Program-made: the position numbers and the translations under genes
Part shown: piece after piece, positions 52,641-61,908 of the stretch
How the letters are laid out: each line of letters starts with the position of its first letter
How positions within the stretch are numbered: the first letter of the stretch is position 1
Notes under the pieces: generated by a model
The model's database searches: none
Told to the model about the DNA's origin: nothing
The model's input: the letters and a program-made list of their open reading frames with translations, nothing else
Assembly: GCA_965263365.1 (NCBI GenBank)
Contig: OZ253672.1
Span: forward strand, 1,240,001-1,304,000
DNA length: 64,000 nt
Origin: CANMUM01 sp965263365
Lineage (GTDB): Bacteria; Pseudomonadota; Alphaproteobacteria; Rhodobacterales; Rhodobacteraceae
Direction: 5' to 3'

Positions 52641-54317
52641 TTAATCATGCTCTTCGGCGCTCGTATCAGCAAGTGCGTGCGAATAGGCTCGGAGTACATC
52701 TAGATATAAAATTCTTCCAATCGGCTTGACGGGCTCATCTTCTTGATGCTCACTTGGCAAGACAAGCAAATCAGTCGTATTTAGGCGTTCAAATTTTGGC
52801 ATGGCTTCCTCGAAACTTTCATGCGCATATATGATCGCACCTTGCTCCATATATTTTTCAATATCTTGAACGCTTTGCGTCACCGGCTTCAAATAGGCGC
52901 TGACTTTAAAGGTCGCGAGCAAATAAACCTGAGGCCCTGCTGCAATATGAAGATCTCTGCGCTCAAGCTGAGAAAAAAAGAAGCCTTTATCGAGCACCTT
53001 ATGTGCTATTCCACATGCCATTGAAACAGAAGCCAACACAGCCAGTGCCGCTTGCCAATCGCGTGTCATCTCAAAGATTATGATCGAAGTTGAAAGTGGC
53101 GCACCCAAAACGGCAGCCGAGACAGCCGCCATGCCAGCGAGCGCATAGAGCTTCTCATTCCCAACATCTCCTCCAATCTCTGTCGCGATAATTCCAAACG
53201 CCAGCCCCAAAAGCGCGCCAACCATTAATGAGGGCGAAAAAATGCCGCCAGCCATGCGCCCACCCAGCGTAATCGCGACCGCAATTATTTTTATAAAGAC
53301 TAGGACTGAGGCCTCAACAAAAGTTAAGTTTCCAAGTAGCGCACTTCCAGTTGTTTGATACCCAACTCCGATAATATGTGGAAACTGCGTCGCAATCACA
53401 CCAAGTAACAAGCCTGCCAAAGCGGGGCGAATCCAATTCGGCATTACAAAATATTCTTGAATTTGATCTGCAGTATCTTCCGCGATAAAAACGGCTCTCA
53501 CCAACAAAACTGCGACCAGCCCCGACAGCAAACCCAAAATCAAAAACGCGGGCAGCTCCGAATACTCTGTAACGCCGATTTGAAAAAATTGGATCTCTGC
53601 AAAATCTCCGCCCTCTAACCAATGCCCCGTGATGGTTCCGCTGACGGCCGCAAGTGCAATTGGTGGGACTGAACTTACAGAATGATGTCGTAATATGATT
53701 TCATGAGCAAATAAAATTCCGGCGATGGGTGCATTAAAACTCGCGCCAATTGCGGCAGCCGCCGCTCCCGCGAGCAAATCACGTGCGGTGATTCCATTTG
53801 CGTTAATCCATCGCGAAAATCGTGAGGCAATCACGGCCCCCATATGAACCAACGGGCCTTCCTTTCCTGCTGATCCACCAAAAGAAAGCGAAACAAAAGA
53901 TGCGAGCGTCGAATAAAGTCCCTTTTTCTCATCCACATATCCATTTTGAAGTGCCGCACCTTCAACCACATGCGATATTGAGCGTGCGCGCGCGTCGTCT
54001 GTCCCAAAATTAAGAATGATGCCAGTTAAAAGGCCGCCAATACAAGGTACGCAAATAATCCACCAAAACGAAACATCGTGAACCCAGTAAATAAGATTAT
54101 TGCTTTCTGCAAAATAGAGCTTCTGGGTTAGCCAGTGCATAGAAATTATAAAATAGTGGCATGCCAAACCGACAATTCCACCAACGATCGCAGCAATCGA
54201 CCATAGTTGAAACAAGTTTGGGCCTAGGCGGCGCATAGTTGCAAGGATTTGTTTAAGCTCCGAGAATAAGCGCAGACTAAACGCGACAGCTACTGTTTTG
54301 ACGCGGTTAACTTTCAT
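52641..54317 (-). CDS. CLC chloride channel/transporter
   Basis: Integral membrane protein of 558 residues, about 16-18 helices, CLC family. The gating glutamate is Glu153 in GKEGP and the dimer-helix motif FNAPIAGILFAHE is present. Where E. coli ClcA has the inner proton glutamate (Glu203), this protein has Ile207, after Glu206. The first selectivity segment reads ARSISHVVEGAALQNG instead of GSGIPE. The C-terminal ~130 residues have a CBS-like region. It starts four bases inside the end of recN (ATGA), so it is likely translated with it. Confidence 0.9.
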   Translation of the reverse strand: MKVNRVKTVAVAFSLRLFSELKQILATMRRLGPNLFQLWSIAAIVGGIVGLACHYFIISMHWLTQKLYFAESNNLIYWVHDVSFWWIICVPCIGGLLTGIILNFGTDDARARSISHVVEGAALQNGYVDEKKGLYSTLASFVSLSFGGSAGKEGPLVHMGAVIASRFSRWINANGITARDLLAGAAAAAIGASFNAPIAGILFAHEIILRHHSVSSVPPIALAAVSGTITGHWLEGGDFAEIQFFQIGVTEYSELPAFLILGLLSGLVAVLLVRAVFIAEDTADQIQEYFVMPNWIRPALAGLLLGVIATQFPHIIGVGYQTTGSALLGNLTFVEASVLVFIKIIAVAITLGGRMAGGIFSPSLMVGALLGLAFGIIATEIGGDVGNEKLYALAGMAAVSAAVLGAPLSTSIIIFEMTRDWQAALAVLASVSMACGIAHKVLDKGFFFSQLERRDLHIAAGPQVYLLATFKVSAYLKPVTQSVQDIEKYMEQGAIIYAHESFEEAMPKFERLNTTDLLVLPSEHQEDEPVKPIGRILYLDVLRAYSHALADTSAEEHD

Positions 54318-55969
54318 GACGCGCCAACGGATTCGATGAGTTTTTGTGCCGCCGCCAGCGCCTCTTCTGTGATTTTATCACCCGATATCATGCGCGCGAT
54401 TTCAGTTTGCTTTTCATCGCGATTCAGCGGCAAGACGTCGGTTAGAGAATGCTCTTGACGCTGCTCTTTTGACACCCGGTAATGACCGACTCCAAATGCC
54501 GCCACTTGCGGCGAATGTGTGACAACGATCAGCTGTTCTGTCTCGGCCAACTTATACAACCTTCGCCCGACCGCATCAGCAGTTTGTCCGCCAACACCTT
54601 GATCAATTTCATCAAAAATCATCGTTTTTGCATTTTGTTGCTTTATACAAATTTTCATTGCAAGGAGAAAACGAGACAATTCTCCGCCCGAAGCAATTTT
54701 TGAAAGATTTCCTGCAGGCGCACCCGGATTTGTCTGAACAACAAAGTTGACTTTATCGTGCCCCGACTCCGTTAACTCTGATGCGCTGATCTCTACAGTA
54801 AATTTGGCCTCTTTCATTTTCAATGGCGCAAGTTCACTATGCATCATATCTTCAAGCTTTGTTTTAGATTCCCAACGCTTTTGACTGATCTCTCGCGCAA
54901 GTTTTTCTGCGTGCACTTTGGCTTCGTCTCTCAATTTAGTGAGCGCGTTGATCTGCTCATCCCCCCCTTCAAACAAATTCAGTTCGTTTTGGAACTCGTT
55001 CAACTTCACTGCGAGCATATCGACACTTACCCCGTATTTACGCGCGGCCGCTCTCAATGCAAATAAACGATCTTCAAGCAACTCTAACGCGACCGGATCA
55101 AACTCCAAATCATGACTGAGATCCGATAAAATTTGTTCAGCGCGTGCAATTTCATCATAACCCGTTGAAAACGAAGTCAGGATTTCGCCTCCCTCCTCGC
55201 CTAGTTTATCGCATAGATTCTTCATTGCGCTAAACGTATCGCGCAATTTTGAACCCAACCCTTCGTCACCCAATAACGAGAGCAAATTGCCAAATTCATC
55301 GCGCAATTCTTGTCCCTTCTTCATGAGCCTGCGCTTCTCAACTAAAGAAAGCTCCTCATCACTTTTGGGGGCAAGCTCCAAGAGTTCCGCAATAGCTGCG
55401 GTCAAAAATTCGTGTTCGCTTTCACTTTTCTCATGTTTAGAAACTGCTGAATCGAGGTCTCGCTGTGCCTGTTTATACGCTTGATAGGCTTTCTTCATTG
55501 AAGCGAGATCAACGTCCGAAAATAGGTCGAAATGCGCAAGATGAGTGCGCTCATCAAGCAAACCTTTGCTATCGTGCTGACCGTGAAATTCGATCAGGCA
55601 TTCCCCTAACTGCCTTAATAAATCACCACTTACTGAGCGATCATTCACAAACGCACGCTTACGCCCATCGCGCGCGTTCATTCGCCTGATCAAGAGGTGA
55701 TCGTCTTCGATATCGATCCCAGCACCACTCAAAATTTCGGCAGCTCTAGGTGATTGAGAAATATCGAATTCAGCTTCGACTTCTCCTTGAGAAGCGCCTT
55801 GTCGAACCAAATCAGCCTTGCCACGCCTTCCCAGCACAAATCCCAAACAATCTAATAAAATAGACTTACCTGCCCCCGTTTCACCCGTTAAGACGTTCAA
55901 ACCGTTGTCAAATTCTAACTCAATATGCTCGATCAACAACATATTTCGGATCGAGATACGTCTCAGCAT
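54314..55969 (-). CDS. recN: DNA repair protein RecN
   Basis: SMC-like ATPase that responds to double-strand breaks. 551 residues with Walker A GETGAGKSILLDCLG at the N-terminus, a central coiled coil (about 150-370), the signature SGGELSRFLLAM and Walker B MIFDEIDQGVGGQTADAVG. It begins nine bases after bamD ends, so it is part of the envelope-gene operon rather than a free-standing SOS gene; no LexA-like box was seen near it. Confidence 0.95.
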   Translation of the reverse strand: MLRRISIRNMLLIEHIELEFDNGLNVLTGETGAGKSILLDCLGFVLGRRGKADLVRQGASQGEVEAEFDISQSPRAAEILSGAGIDIEDDHLLIRRMNARDGRKRAFVNDRSVSGDLLRQLGECLIEFHGQHDSKGLLDERTHLAHFDLFSDVDLASMKKAYQAYKQAQRDLDSAVSKHEKSESEHEFLTAAIAELLELAPKSDEELSLVEKRRLMKKGQELRDEFGNLLSLLGDEGLGSKLRDTFSAMKNLCDKLGEEGGEILTSFSTGYDEIARAEQILSDLSHDLEFDPVALELLEDRLFALRAAARKYGVSVDMLAVKLNEFQNELNLFEGGDEQINALTKLRDEAKVHAEKLAREISQKRWESKTKLEDMMHSELAPLKMKEAKFTVEISASELTESGHDKVNFVVQTNPGAPAGNLSKIASGGELSRFLLAMKICIKQQNAKTMIFDEIDQGVGGQTADAVGRRLYKLAETEQLIVVTHSPQVAAFGVGHYRVSKEQRQEHSLTDVLPLNRDEKQTEIARMISGDKITEEALAAAQKLIESVGAS

Positions 55970-55978
55970 AGCGTGAAC

Positions 55979-56794
55979 TTACTGCCAGCCGCCCAAAAAC
56001 AACTCCCGAAGTGGGTTTTGGCTTGCATTAGATTGAGTTCCGCTTTGAAGAAGTGATTGAGAACGAGCATACCATTCATCCTGCGCGTAAGCGTTGCCAA
56101 ACTCGGCAAAAGTTTTTTGCGCCTCACCAGTTAGCCCAAGCCTCATATAGCTTTCGATAAGTCGGTGATAGGCTTCTGGCGTATGTGCATTTATCGGATA
56201 CTCATTAATCACCGCTTTGAAGCGCGAAATCGCAGCCGTATAATGCTCCCTTGCAAGATAGTAGCGCCCTATATCCATCTCTTTGCCCGCCAACTGGTTC
56301 AAAGAGAAATCAAAATTTTCTGCGGCCTCATCCACATATTGCGAATTCGGATACTTTTCCATTAAGGTTTGAAAGGCCTGAAGTGCTTTAAATGTCACTT
56401 CTTGATCACGGTTAACATCAAGAATTTCATTATAGTACGACATTGCTAAAATATACTGGGCTCTATCCGCTTTGACCGCGCCCGGGAAATACTGAATATA
56501 ACGCTCTGCCGACAAGCGCGCCTCTACATATGCTTCTTCTCGGTAATATACCTCGGCGGCCCTCAAAAGCGCAATTTGCGCTTCATCAGTAAAGGGATAG
56601 AGGCGTTCAACCTCGAGATAGTAATCACCGGCTTTTACGCCGCTTCCATTTTGCTCTTGATCTTGAGCCAACGCCATAATTTCAGAAATCGACGAGTCTT
56701 CGGTCACCAACGAGTGGTTGCGATTTGAATTACAGGAAAACAACAAGCCAATAAGCCCAATCGTCACTATTGATTTCGAAATTTTTGAATTCAT
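55979..56794 (-). CDS. bamD: Outer membrane assembly lipoprotein BamD
   Basis: Lipoprotein of the BAM complex that folds outer-membrane proteins. The start at 56794 (MNSKISKSIV) gives a lipoprotein signal with Cys21 after LLFS, and has GGGA upstream; the frame extends to 56836 without a better site. Five tetratricopeptide-like helix pairs follow (for example KAGDYYLEVERLYPFTDEAQIALLRAAEVYY). 271 residues. It stands between lpxC and recN, the usual alphaproteobacterial order. Confidence 0.92.
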   Translation of the reverse strand: MNSKISKSIVTIGLIGLLFSCNSNRNHSLVTEDSSISEIMALAQDQEQNGSGVKAGDYYLEVERLYPFTDEAQIALLRAAEVYYREEAYVEARLSAERYIQYFPGAVKADRAQYILAMSYYNEILDVNRDQEVTFKALQAFQTLMEKYPNSQYVDEAAENFDFSLNQLAGKEMDIGRYYLAREHYTAAISRFKAVINEYPINAHTPEAYHRLIESYMRLGLTGEAQKTFAEFGNAYAQDEWYARSQSLLQSGTQSNASQNPLRELFLGGWQ

Positions 56795-56875
56795 ACATAA
56801 GTTCCCAATAGGCCTGTAACTTAAAACGCAACGCAAGCGATTTCAAGCACATATATATGCTGAATCAATTCTAAA

Positions 56876-57784
56876 TTAGCCTAATATACTCACGCGCGAA
56901 TCTTCGCTTGCCATTCCCGGCAGCGTAGGAACTTCAGCTGGAACAACTTGGCGCAATTGAATAGCATTTTGTGAAAAAGCTGAGCGCAAAAGCTGATTAG
57001 TAAGACGGTGCCCGGCCTTATAACCCACATACCGCCCTCGCAGCACCGCACCCGCCAAATACAGGTCTCCGAGAGCGTCGAGAATTTTATGGCGAATAGG
57101 CTCATTCGTAAAACGCTTCCCTTCCGGGTTAAGTGTCTTATTGCCATCAAATACAAGCGCATTTTCAAGCGAACCACCCTTTGCCATGCCGTGTGCTTGC
57201 ATAAGCTCAATATCCTTGAGCACGCAAAAAGTACGACACGATGCAAGTTCACGTACAAACACACCATTTTTTATTTCAAATTCTGATTTTTGATGACCAA
57301 TTGCTGGCTCAGTAAAATCAATTTCAAACGAAATTTGAAAACCGTCATGGGGATGCAGCTCAGCATAAGCGCCATCATCTCCCAGTACTTTAACGTGTCG
57401 TGTAACTTCCGCGACCATACTCGGAACACCTTGAATTTCAATTCCAGTGCGCAGAATTTCTTCAACAAAAAACTTTGAAGAGCCGTCCAAAATCGGTACT
57501 TCTTCTTGATCAAGCTCAATGCGCACATTTGTAATTCCAAGCCCCGCAAAAGCGCTCATCAAGTGCTCAATTGTAGATACAAAAATTTCGCGACCAATTC
57601 GTGTATTCAGTGTAGCGTCCGAAACTTGGTCAAATTTGGCTGGGATTTCAAAATCATGGCAGTCTGTACGAACAAATATAATGCCCGTATCAGGTGCAGC
57701 CGGCACCAATTTTAGGTTGGCAAACTTTCCTGAATGAAGACCAACGCCGTGAAAAATTAAGGATTGTTTTAGTGTTTTTTGCAT
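56876..57784 (-). CDS. lpxC: UDP-3-O-acyl-N-acetylglucosamine deacetylase LpxC
   Basis: Zinc enzyme of the committed step of lipid A synthesis. The catalytic/zinc residues are visible: Glu73-His74 (STIEHLMSA), His and Asp in RHKILDALGDLYLAG, and His in GYKAGHRLTN. The start at 57784 (MQKTLKQSLIFHGVGLHSG) matches the family; a GTG 12 bases upstream is possible. 302 residues. Between the ftsZ terminator and bamD, so it probably has its own promoter at about 57800-57860. Confidence 0.93.
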   Translation of the reverse strand: MQKTLKQSLIFHGVGLHSGKFANLKLVPAAPDTGIIFVRTDCHDFEIPAKFDQVSDATLNTRIGREIFVSTIEHLMSAFAGLGITNVRIELDQEEVPILDGSSKFFVEEILRTGIEIQGVPSMVAEVTRHVKVLGDDGAYAELHPHDGFQISFEIDFTEPAIGHQKSEFEIKNGVFVRELASCRTFCVLKDIELMQAHGMAKGGSLENALVFDGNKTLNPEGKRFTNEPIRHKILDALGDLYLAGAVLRGRYVGYKAGHRLTNQLLRSAFSQNAIQLRQVVPAEVPTLPGMASEDSRVSILG

Positions 57785-57861
57785 TTCATTAACCACTCTC
57801 GCTCTTCGCAGTACACGAAATTCATTAAAGTTCCAAATCAATCACTGTAACATCATGAAAC

Positions 57862-57893
57862 AAATCGCCGACAACTTACGCTATCGGCGATTT
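57862..57893 (-). terminator. Intrinsic terminator of ftsZ
   Basis: A perfect 10-base stem, AAATCGCCGA (57862-57871) and TCGGCGATTT (57884-57893), encloses a 12-base loop, 36 bases after the ftsZ stop. On the minus strand the stem ends in TTT followed by GTTTC, a modest T-run. It should separate the division genes from lpxC. Confidence 0.75.
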
Positions 57894-57928
57894 CAGTTTG
57901 ATTTTATATTCGCAATTAAGCGACTTAT

Positions 57929-59602
57929 TTAATTGGCTTGCCTGCGCAAAAATGCTGGAATATCAACACGTTCCTGCTCCTCACGCCCCAATTGTGGCGC
58001 TGAAGGCTGTGATTGTGTTATATCAGCAGGTTTGGGAGTTTCGGGTACGTTTTTTTCGCCCTGTGCAGAACTATTCCCCGACATTTTTCTGATCACACTA
58101 TCCAAACCAAAGCGAGCTTTCTCAGCAATCGGCTCTTTAGGCGCAACGGGTTGCGAATTTGACGCTGCCACTCTCCCAGATTGCGCTTCGACAGCAGTTG
58201 CTGGCTTACGTGAAGCCACACGTTGAAGACGATCAATTACGCTTTCTTTAACCGGAGCTGGATTTTGTTGAAATGCATTCCCCATGAACCCACTCGGCTG
58301 TTGGACGCTCATTTGAGGTGCACTTGGCGCCAGTTGTGATGCATTTTCCATCGGTTGAGGTCTCGCCTGTGCAATTTGAGCTTCATAGGCTGACGAAAAA
58401 TCATCTCTCGCAATTTCTTCACCTCCGATTTCATGCGTGTTCAAATTTGAACCTTCAAAGCCAGCGCTTTGAGTCTCTGTTGGCAACTCGCCAAATAAAT
58501 CTGGCTCTTGGGTTGCTTGCTGTACAGACACTTTATCTAAATCGGCATTTTCAGAAACTTGCGTTTGTTTTTGTGAAATCTCAGCACCTGAGAAATTTGA
58601 GGTTTCAATACGCTCAATTGGACGAATAAATTCTTCCTCGGCTTCAATTCCAGTTGCAACAACCGAAACGCGCATACGGCCTTCCATCGTCTGATCAAGC
58701 GTTGCACCGAATATAATATTCGCATCTTCATCAACCATTTCGCGAATTTTATTTGAAGCTTCATCAACTTCAAAAAGTGACATATCTTGTCCACCCGTAA
58801 TGTTAATTAGGACGCCACGTGCACCTTTTAGCGAAATTTCGTCAAGTAGCGGATTATCAATCGCACGCTCAGCGGCTTGAACGGCACGATCTGCACCTTC
58901 AGCCTCACCGGTACCCATCATCGCTTTACCCATTTCGTCCATGACAGAACGAATATCTGCGAAATCTAGGTTGACCAATCCTGGAAGAACCATCAAATCG
59001 GTTACGCCTTTCACACCTTGATATAAGACGTCGTCTGCTAGTCCAAATGCTTCAGAGAAAGTCGTGTTTTCATTCGCCAATAGGAACAAATTCTGATTGG
59101 GAATAATAATTAATGTGTCGACATATTGCTGAAGTTCTTTGATTCCCTCTTCAGCCAATTTCATTCGGCGACCACCTTCGAAAGAAAATGGCTTTGTGAC
59201 GACACCAATTGTAAGAATACCGAGTTCACGTGCAGCTTGTGCAATCACAGGCGCAGCGCCCGTTCCCGTTCCGCCGCCCATGCCCGCCGTAATGAAACAC
59301 ATGTGTGAGCCTTTTAAAACGTCAACAATCCGCTCCAAGCTCTCTTCGGCAGCCCCAGCGCCCACTTCTGGCTTTGCACCAGCCCCTAGTCCTTCAGTGA
59401 GTTCTTCGCCAAGTTGAATTTTAAACGGAGCATCATTAAGTGCCAATGCCTGTGCGTCCGTATTTGCAACCACAAAATCGACGCCCTCAAGCGATCTGGA
59501 AATCATGTTATTAACAGCATTGCCGCCTGCGCCACCCACACCAAAAACGGTCAATCGTGGCTTAAGCTCGATGTTATCTGGAATATGTAATTTTAAAGTC
59601 AT
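57929..59602 (-). CDS. ftsZ: Cell division protein FtsZ
   Basis: Tubulin-like GTPase that builds the division ring. 557 residues, long because of an alphaproteobacterial linker: the GTPase domain (about 15-320) with the tubulin signature GGGTGTG at 109-115 and the T7 loop NLDFADIRSVMDEMG, a disordered Gln/Pro/Ala-rich linker (about 330-535) and the C-terminal conserved peptide DIPAFLRRQ that binds FtsA and ZipA-like partners. Preceded by a 132-base promoter region with three GANTC sites. Confidence 0.97.
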   Translation of the reverse strand: MTLKLHIPDNIELKPRLTVFGVGGAGGNAVNNMISRSLEGVDFVVANTDAQALALNDAPFKIQLGEELTEGLGAGAKPEVGAGAAEESLERIVDVLKGSHMCFITAGMGGGTGTGAAPVIAQAARELGILTIGVVTKPFSFEGGRRMKLAEEGIKELQQYVDTLIIIPNQNLFLLANENTTFSEAFGLADDVLYQGVKGVTDLMVLPGLVNLDFADIRSVMDEMGKAMMGTGEAEGADRAVQAAERAIDNPLLDEISLKGARGVLINITGGQDMSLFEVDEASNKIREMVDEDANIIFGATLDQTMEGRMRVSVVATGIEAEEEFIRPIERIETSNFSGAEISQKQTQVSENADLDKVSVQQATQEPDLFGELPTETQSAGFEGSNLNTHEIGGEEIARDDFSSAYEAQIAQARPQPMENASQLAPSAPQMSVQQPSGFMGNAFQQNPAPVKESVIDRLQRVASRKPATAVEAQSGRVAASNSQPVAPKEPIAEKARFGLDSVIRKMSGNSSAQGEKNVPETPKPADITQSQPSAPQLGREEQERVDIPAFLRRQAN

Positions 59603-59694
59603 AATACGCCCTTGTCTCTCTTCAAAAAATGAAAAGATTTGCCTCTAATTTTCAATCACTACTCAGTATTTTTTTATAATTAGATTGACTATAG

Positions 59695-59715
59695 ACTCGA
59701 ATCATCAATGAGTCA
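59695..59715. promoter_or_regulatory. Cluster of three GANTC (CcrM-type methylation) sites upstream of ftsZ
   Basis: GACTC (59695-59699), GAATC (59700-59704) and GAGTC (59711-59715) lie within 21 bases, 93-113 bases upstream of the ftsZ ATG; GACTC and GAGTC are the arms of an inverted repeat with an 11-base spacer. In Caulobacter, CcrM methylation of GANTC sites in the ftsZ promoter controls its expression over the cell cycle. Whether this organism has CcrM cannot be seen here. Confidence 0.55.
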
Positions 59716-59734
59716 CGCAAAAATTTTGTGAAGT

Positions 59735-61042
59735 TTACCAGTTTTTCTTAAACCAAGAAAAAATAGACTTCAAACCTAACCGTGATCGCCCAGATTGCTC
59801 ATCAATGAAATCCCAGTACTCATCTTTTGGTGTCGATAAATAAACAGCAAGCCCTGACACGCCGCCATAAGTGGCGCTTTCTTGTTGTGCGGTCGCCCCC
59901 ACAAGCTTTAATGGCCTACCGAGTCGCACTCTTTGCGAAAAATAACTCTCGGCTAAATCTTCGATATTTGGAATTTGAGCAGCTCCGCCCGATAACACAT
60001 ATCGCATTCCTGGCAATTCATCCAAACCACCTTTTGCGATCGCTCTCGACACATCTTCAAAAATCTCCTCAACACGAGGCCTTATGATGCCAATAATCTC
60101 GGAACGCGTAACATAACGATGAGAATTGTCCAAATCACCCTCTCCCCCGAGATCAACAGTGTCTCGGTCATCTTTAGCTGTTGCGCCAACCCCACCATGA
60201 AGTGTTTTGATTTTCTCTGCTTGGGCAAGTGATATACCAAAGGCTTGAGATAAATCACTTGTCACGTGATAGCCGCCAAGGCGTGTATTGTTAACAAACA
60301 TCAATTGATCGGCATAAAATATAGCCACGGAAGTCGATTGGGCTCCCATATCGACGAGCACGCATCCGCGCTTCTTTTCATCTTGAGTAAGGACGCTCAA
60401 ACCCGTCATAAATGCGCTTGAAGTCCACATTAACAGTTCGATATCACCCGTCATTAAAGCCTGCTCGACGGACACCTTAGACCCATGATCAATACTCAGC
60501 AAATGCATATCAACCGCCAGGCGCGCGCCCAAAAGACCACGCGGATCCATAAGCCCGGTTTGATGATCCAAGGTGAAATTGATCGGCATCATATGCATGA
60601 ATTCACGCGATTCATTCAAAAAAGGAATATCGCTTTCCTTCATCGCACGTGCGATATCGTTTTGAGAAACTTCTCCATTCTCAACTGAAACTTCGCCAAT
60701 GGCACTGTAGGAAAGCGGTCGCCCACCTGAAGAGCAAGCCACAGCGTAATTAACTTTTACGCCCGCCTGCTTTTGCAAGTTTTGCATAAGGCGATATATA
60801 TCTCTTTGGAATTGCAATAGCGAAGTCACCTCCCCAAGCTCGACCGCTAGCGACTGCTGTACGCCTGAGGCAAGCACACGAAAGTTCGTGAGATCTGCTT
60901 CTTTATCTAACTTCGGAATAAACTGCACAATCATCGCAGCAAGTTTTGATGAGCCAATATCGATCAATAAGATCGGCTCTCTTTTTAGTATTTGTTCACG
61001 CTTTAAGCGTTTTGCTTGCTTGACTTGTACATTTTGCATCAT
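59735..61042 (-). CDS. ftsA: Cell division protein FtsA
   Basis: Actin-like ATPase that tethers FtsZ filaments to the membrane. 435 residues with the phosphate loops ILLIDIGSSK and GCVLVDMGAQSTS, and the adenosine-binding GMRYVLSGGAAQIP. The C-terminus IFSWFKKNW is the amphipathic membrane helix. Its start overlaps the end of ftsQ by four bases (ATGA). Confidence 0.94.
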   Translation of the reverse strand: MMQNVQVKQAKRLKREQILKREPILLIDIGSSKLAAMIVQFIPKLDKEADLTNFRVLASGVQQSLAVELGEVTSLLQFQRDIYRLMQNLQKQAGVKVNYAVACSSGGRPLSYSAIGEVSVENGEVSQNDIARAMKESDIPFLNESREFMHMMPINFTLDHQTGLMDPRGLLGARLAVDMHLLSIDHGSKVSVEQALMTGDIELLMWTSSAFMTGLSVLTQDEKKRGCVLVDMGAQSTSVAIFYADQLMFVNNTRLGGYHVTSDLSQAFGISLAQAEKIKTLHGGVGATAKDDRDTVDLGGEGDLDNSHRYVTRSEIIGIIRPRVEEIFEDVSRAIAKGGLDELPGMRYVLSGGAAQIPNIEDLAESYFSQRVRLGRPLKLVGATAQQESATYGGVSGLAVYLSTPKDEYWDFIDEQSGRSRLGLKSIFSWFKKNW

Positions 61043-61908
61043 GCGCTTTGATCACTTCCCTCACGCAAACGGCGCAACTCCTCTTGCGCAGATGAGTTCA
61101 GGCGTAAAATGGGTTGCTCAGGGTTTCTTAAATCGTAAATCTCAAAATCTCTATTGACCACATCCGCAAGTATTTGTTCTCGCAATACTTGTTTAAGTGC
61201 TCCGAGTGGATTTTCTGCTGGCAAAGAAATGACGCTATTATTCGTTAAAACTACATCCCAACGGCGCTCTCCAATCCGTTGCAAACCTCTTATACGCTCA
61301 TTTAAGGGTGTGAGCACTTTAAAAATTTCCTGAGCTTCCGCAACTTGCTCGCCTGCTCCCACGCCCGCAATAACAAAAAGATCTTGACGATCTGAGCGCT
61401 GCGCTAAACGATGAACACGGTGACCTGTATGATCAATTGTCGAAAAATCATTGCCGTCAAAGTACAACAAAACTGGAGTGCGAGGTTCAACCACTACATT
61501 CATTTTTCCGGCATAGTTATAGCGAATTTGCGCTCCCCCAACAGCATCAACAGCTAGTAAATTTTCGAGCAATTCATCGCGATTAATTTTGACTATGCTT
61601 TTCCCTTCTTCAAAATCTATTAAAGCACGAATTTCTTCCTCACCCAGATCTGTCGTATTTTCAAATACGATTTCATCAACAATGAAAAAAGGTAGGTTTG
61701 CATAGCTCTCATAAACACTGGTTTTGGTTTTACCAACAAAAACCAAGAAACTCGAAGAGGTCAAAATTGAATAGCCAATGCCCACCACGATTGCGATTGG
61801 TAAGACAAACCGCGACAAAACAAAAAACAGTCGCGACAATAAAAATCGTGACAAACGATATCTAAACTTACTTGGTGGTGCGTAAGGATTTTGCGTTATC
61901 TTAAACAT
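61039..61908 (-). CDS. ftsQ: Cell division protein FtsQ
   Basis: Bitopic membrane protein linking early and late divisome. Cytoplasmic basic N-terminus, one membrane helix (about 30-50), a POTRA domain (LPFFIVDEIVFENTTDLGEEEIRALIDFEEGKSI) and the FtsQ beta domain. The ATG at 61908 gives 289 residues; a TTG at 61929 would add seven. It overlaps ddl by 13 bases and ftsA by four. Confidence 0.9.
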   Translation of the reverse strand: MFKITQNPYAPPSKFRYRLSRFLLSRLFFVLSRFVLPIAIVVGIGYSILTSSSFLVFVGKTKTSVYESYANLPFFIVDEIVFENTTDLGEEEIRALIDFEEGKSIVKINRDELLENLLAVDAVGGAQIRYNYAGKMNVVVEPRTPVLLYFDGNDFSTIDHTGHRVHRLAQRSDRQDLFVIAGVGAGEQVAEAQEIFKVLTPLNERIRGLQRIGERRWDVVLTNNSVISLPAENPLGALKQVLREQILADVVNRDFEIYDLRNPEQPILRLNSSAQEELRRLREGSDQSA

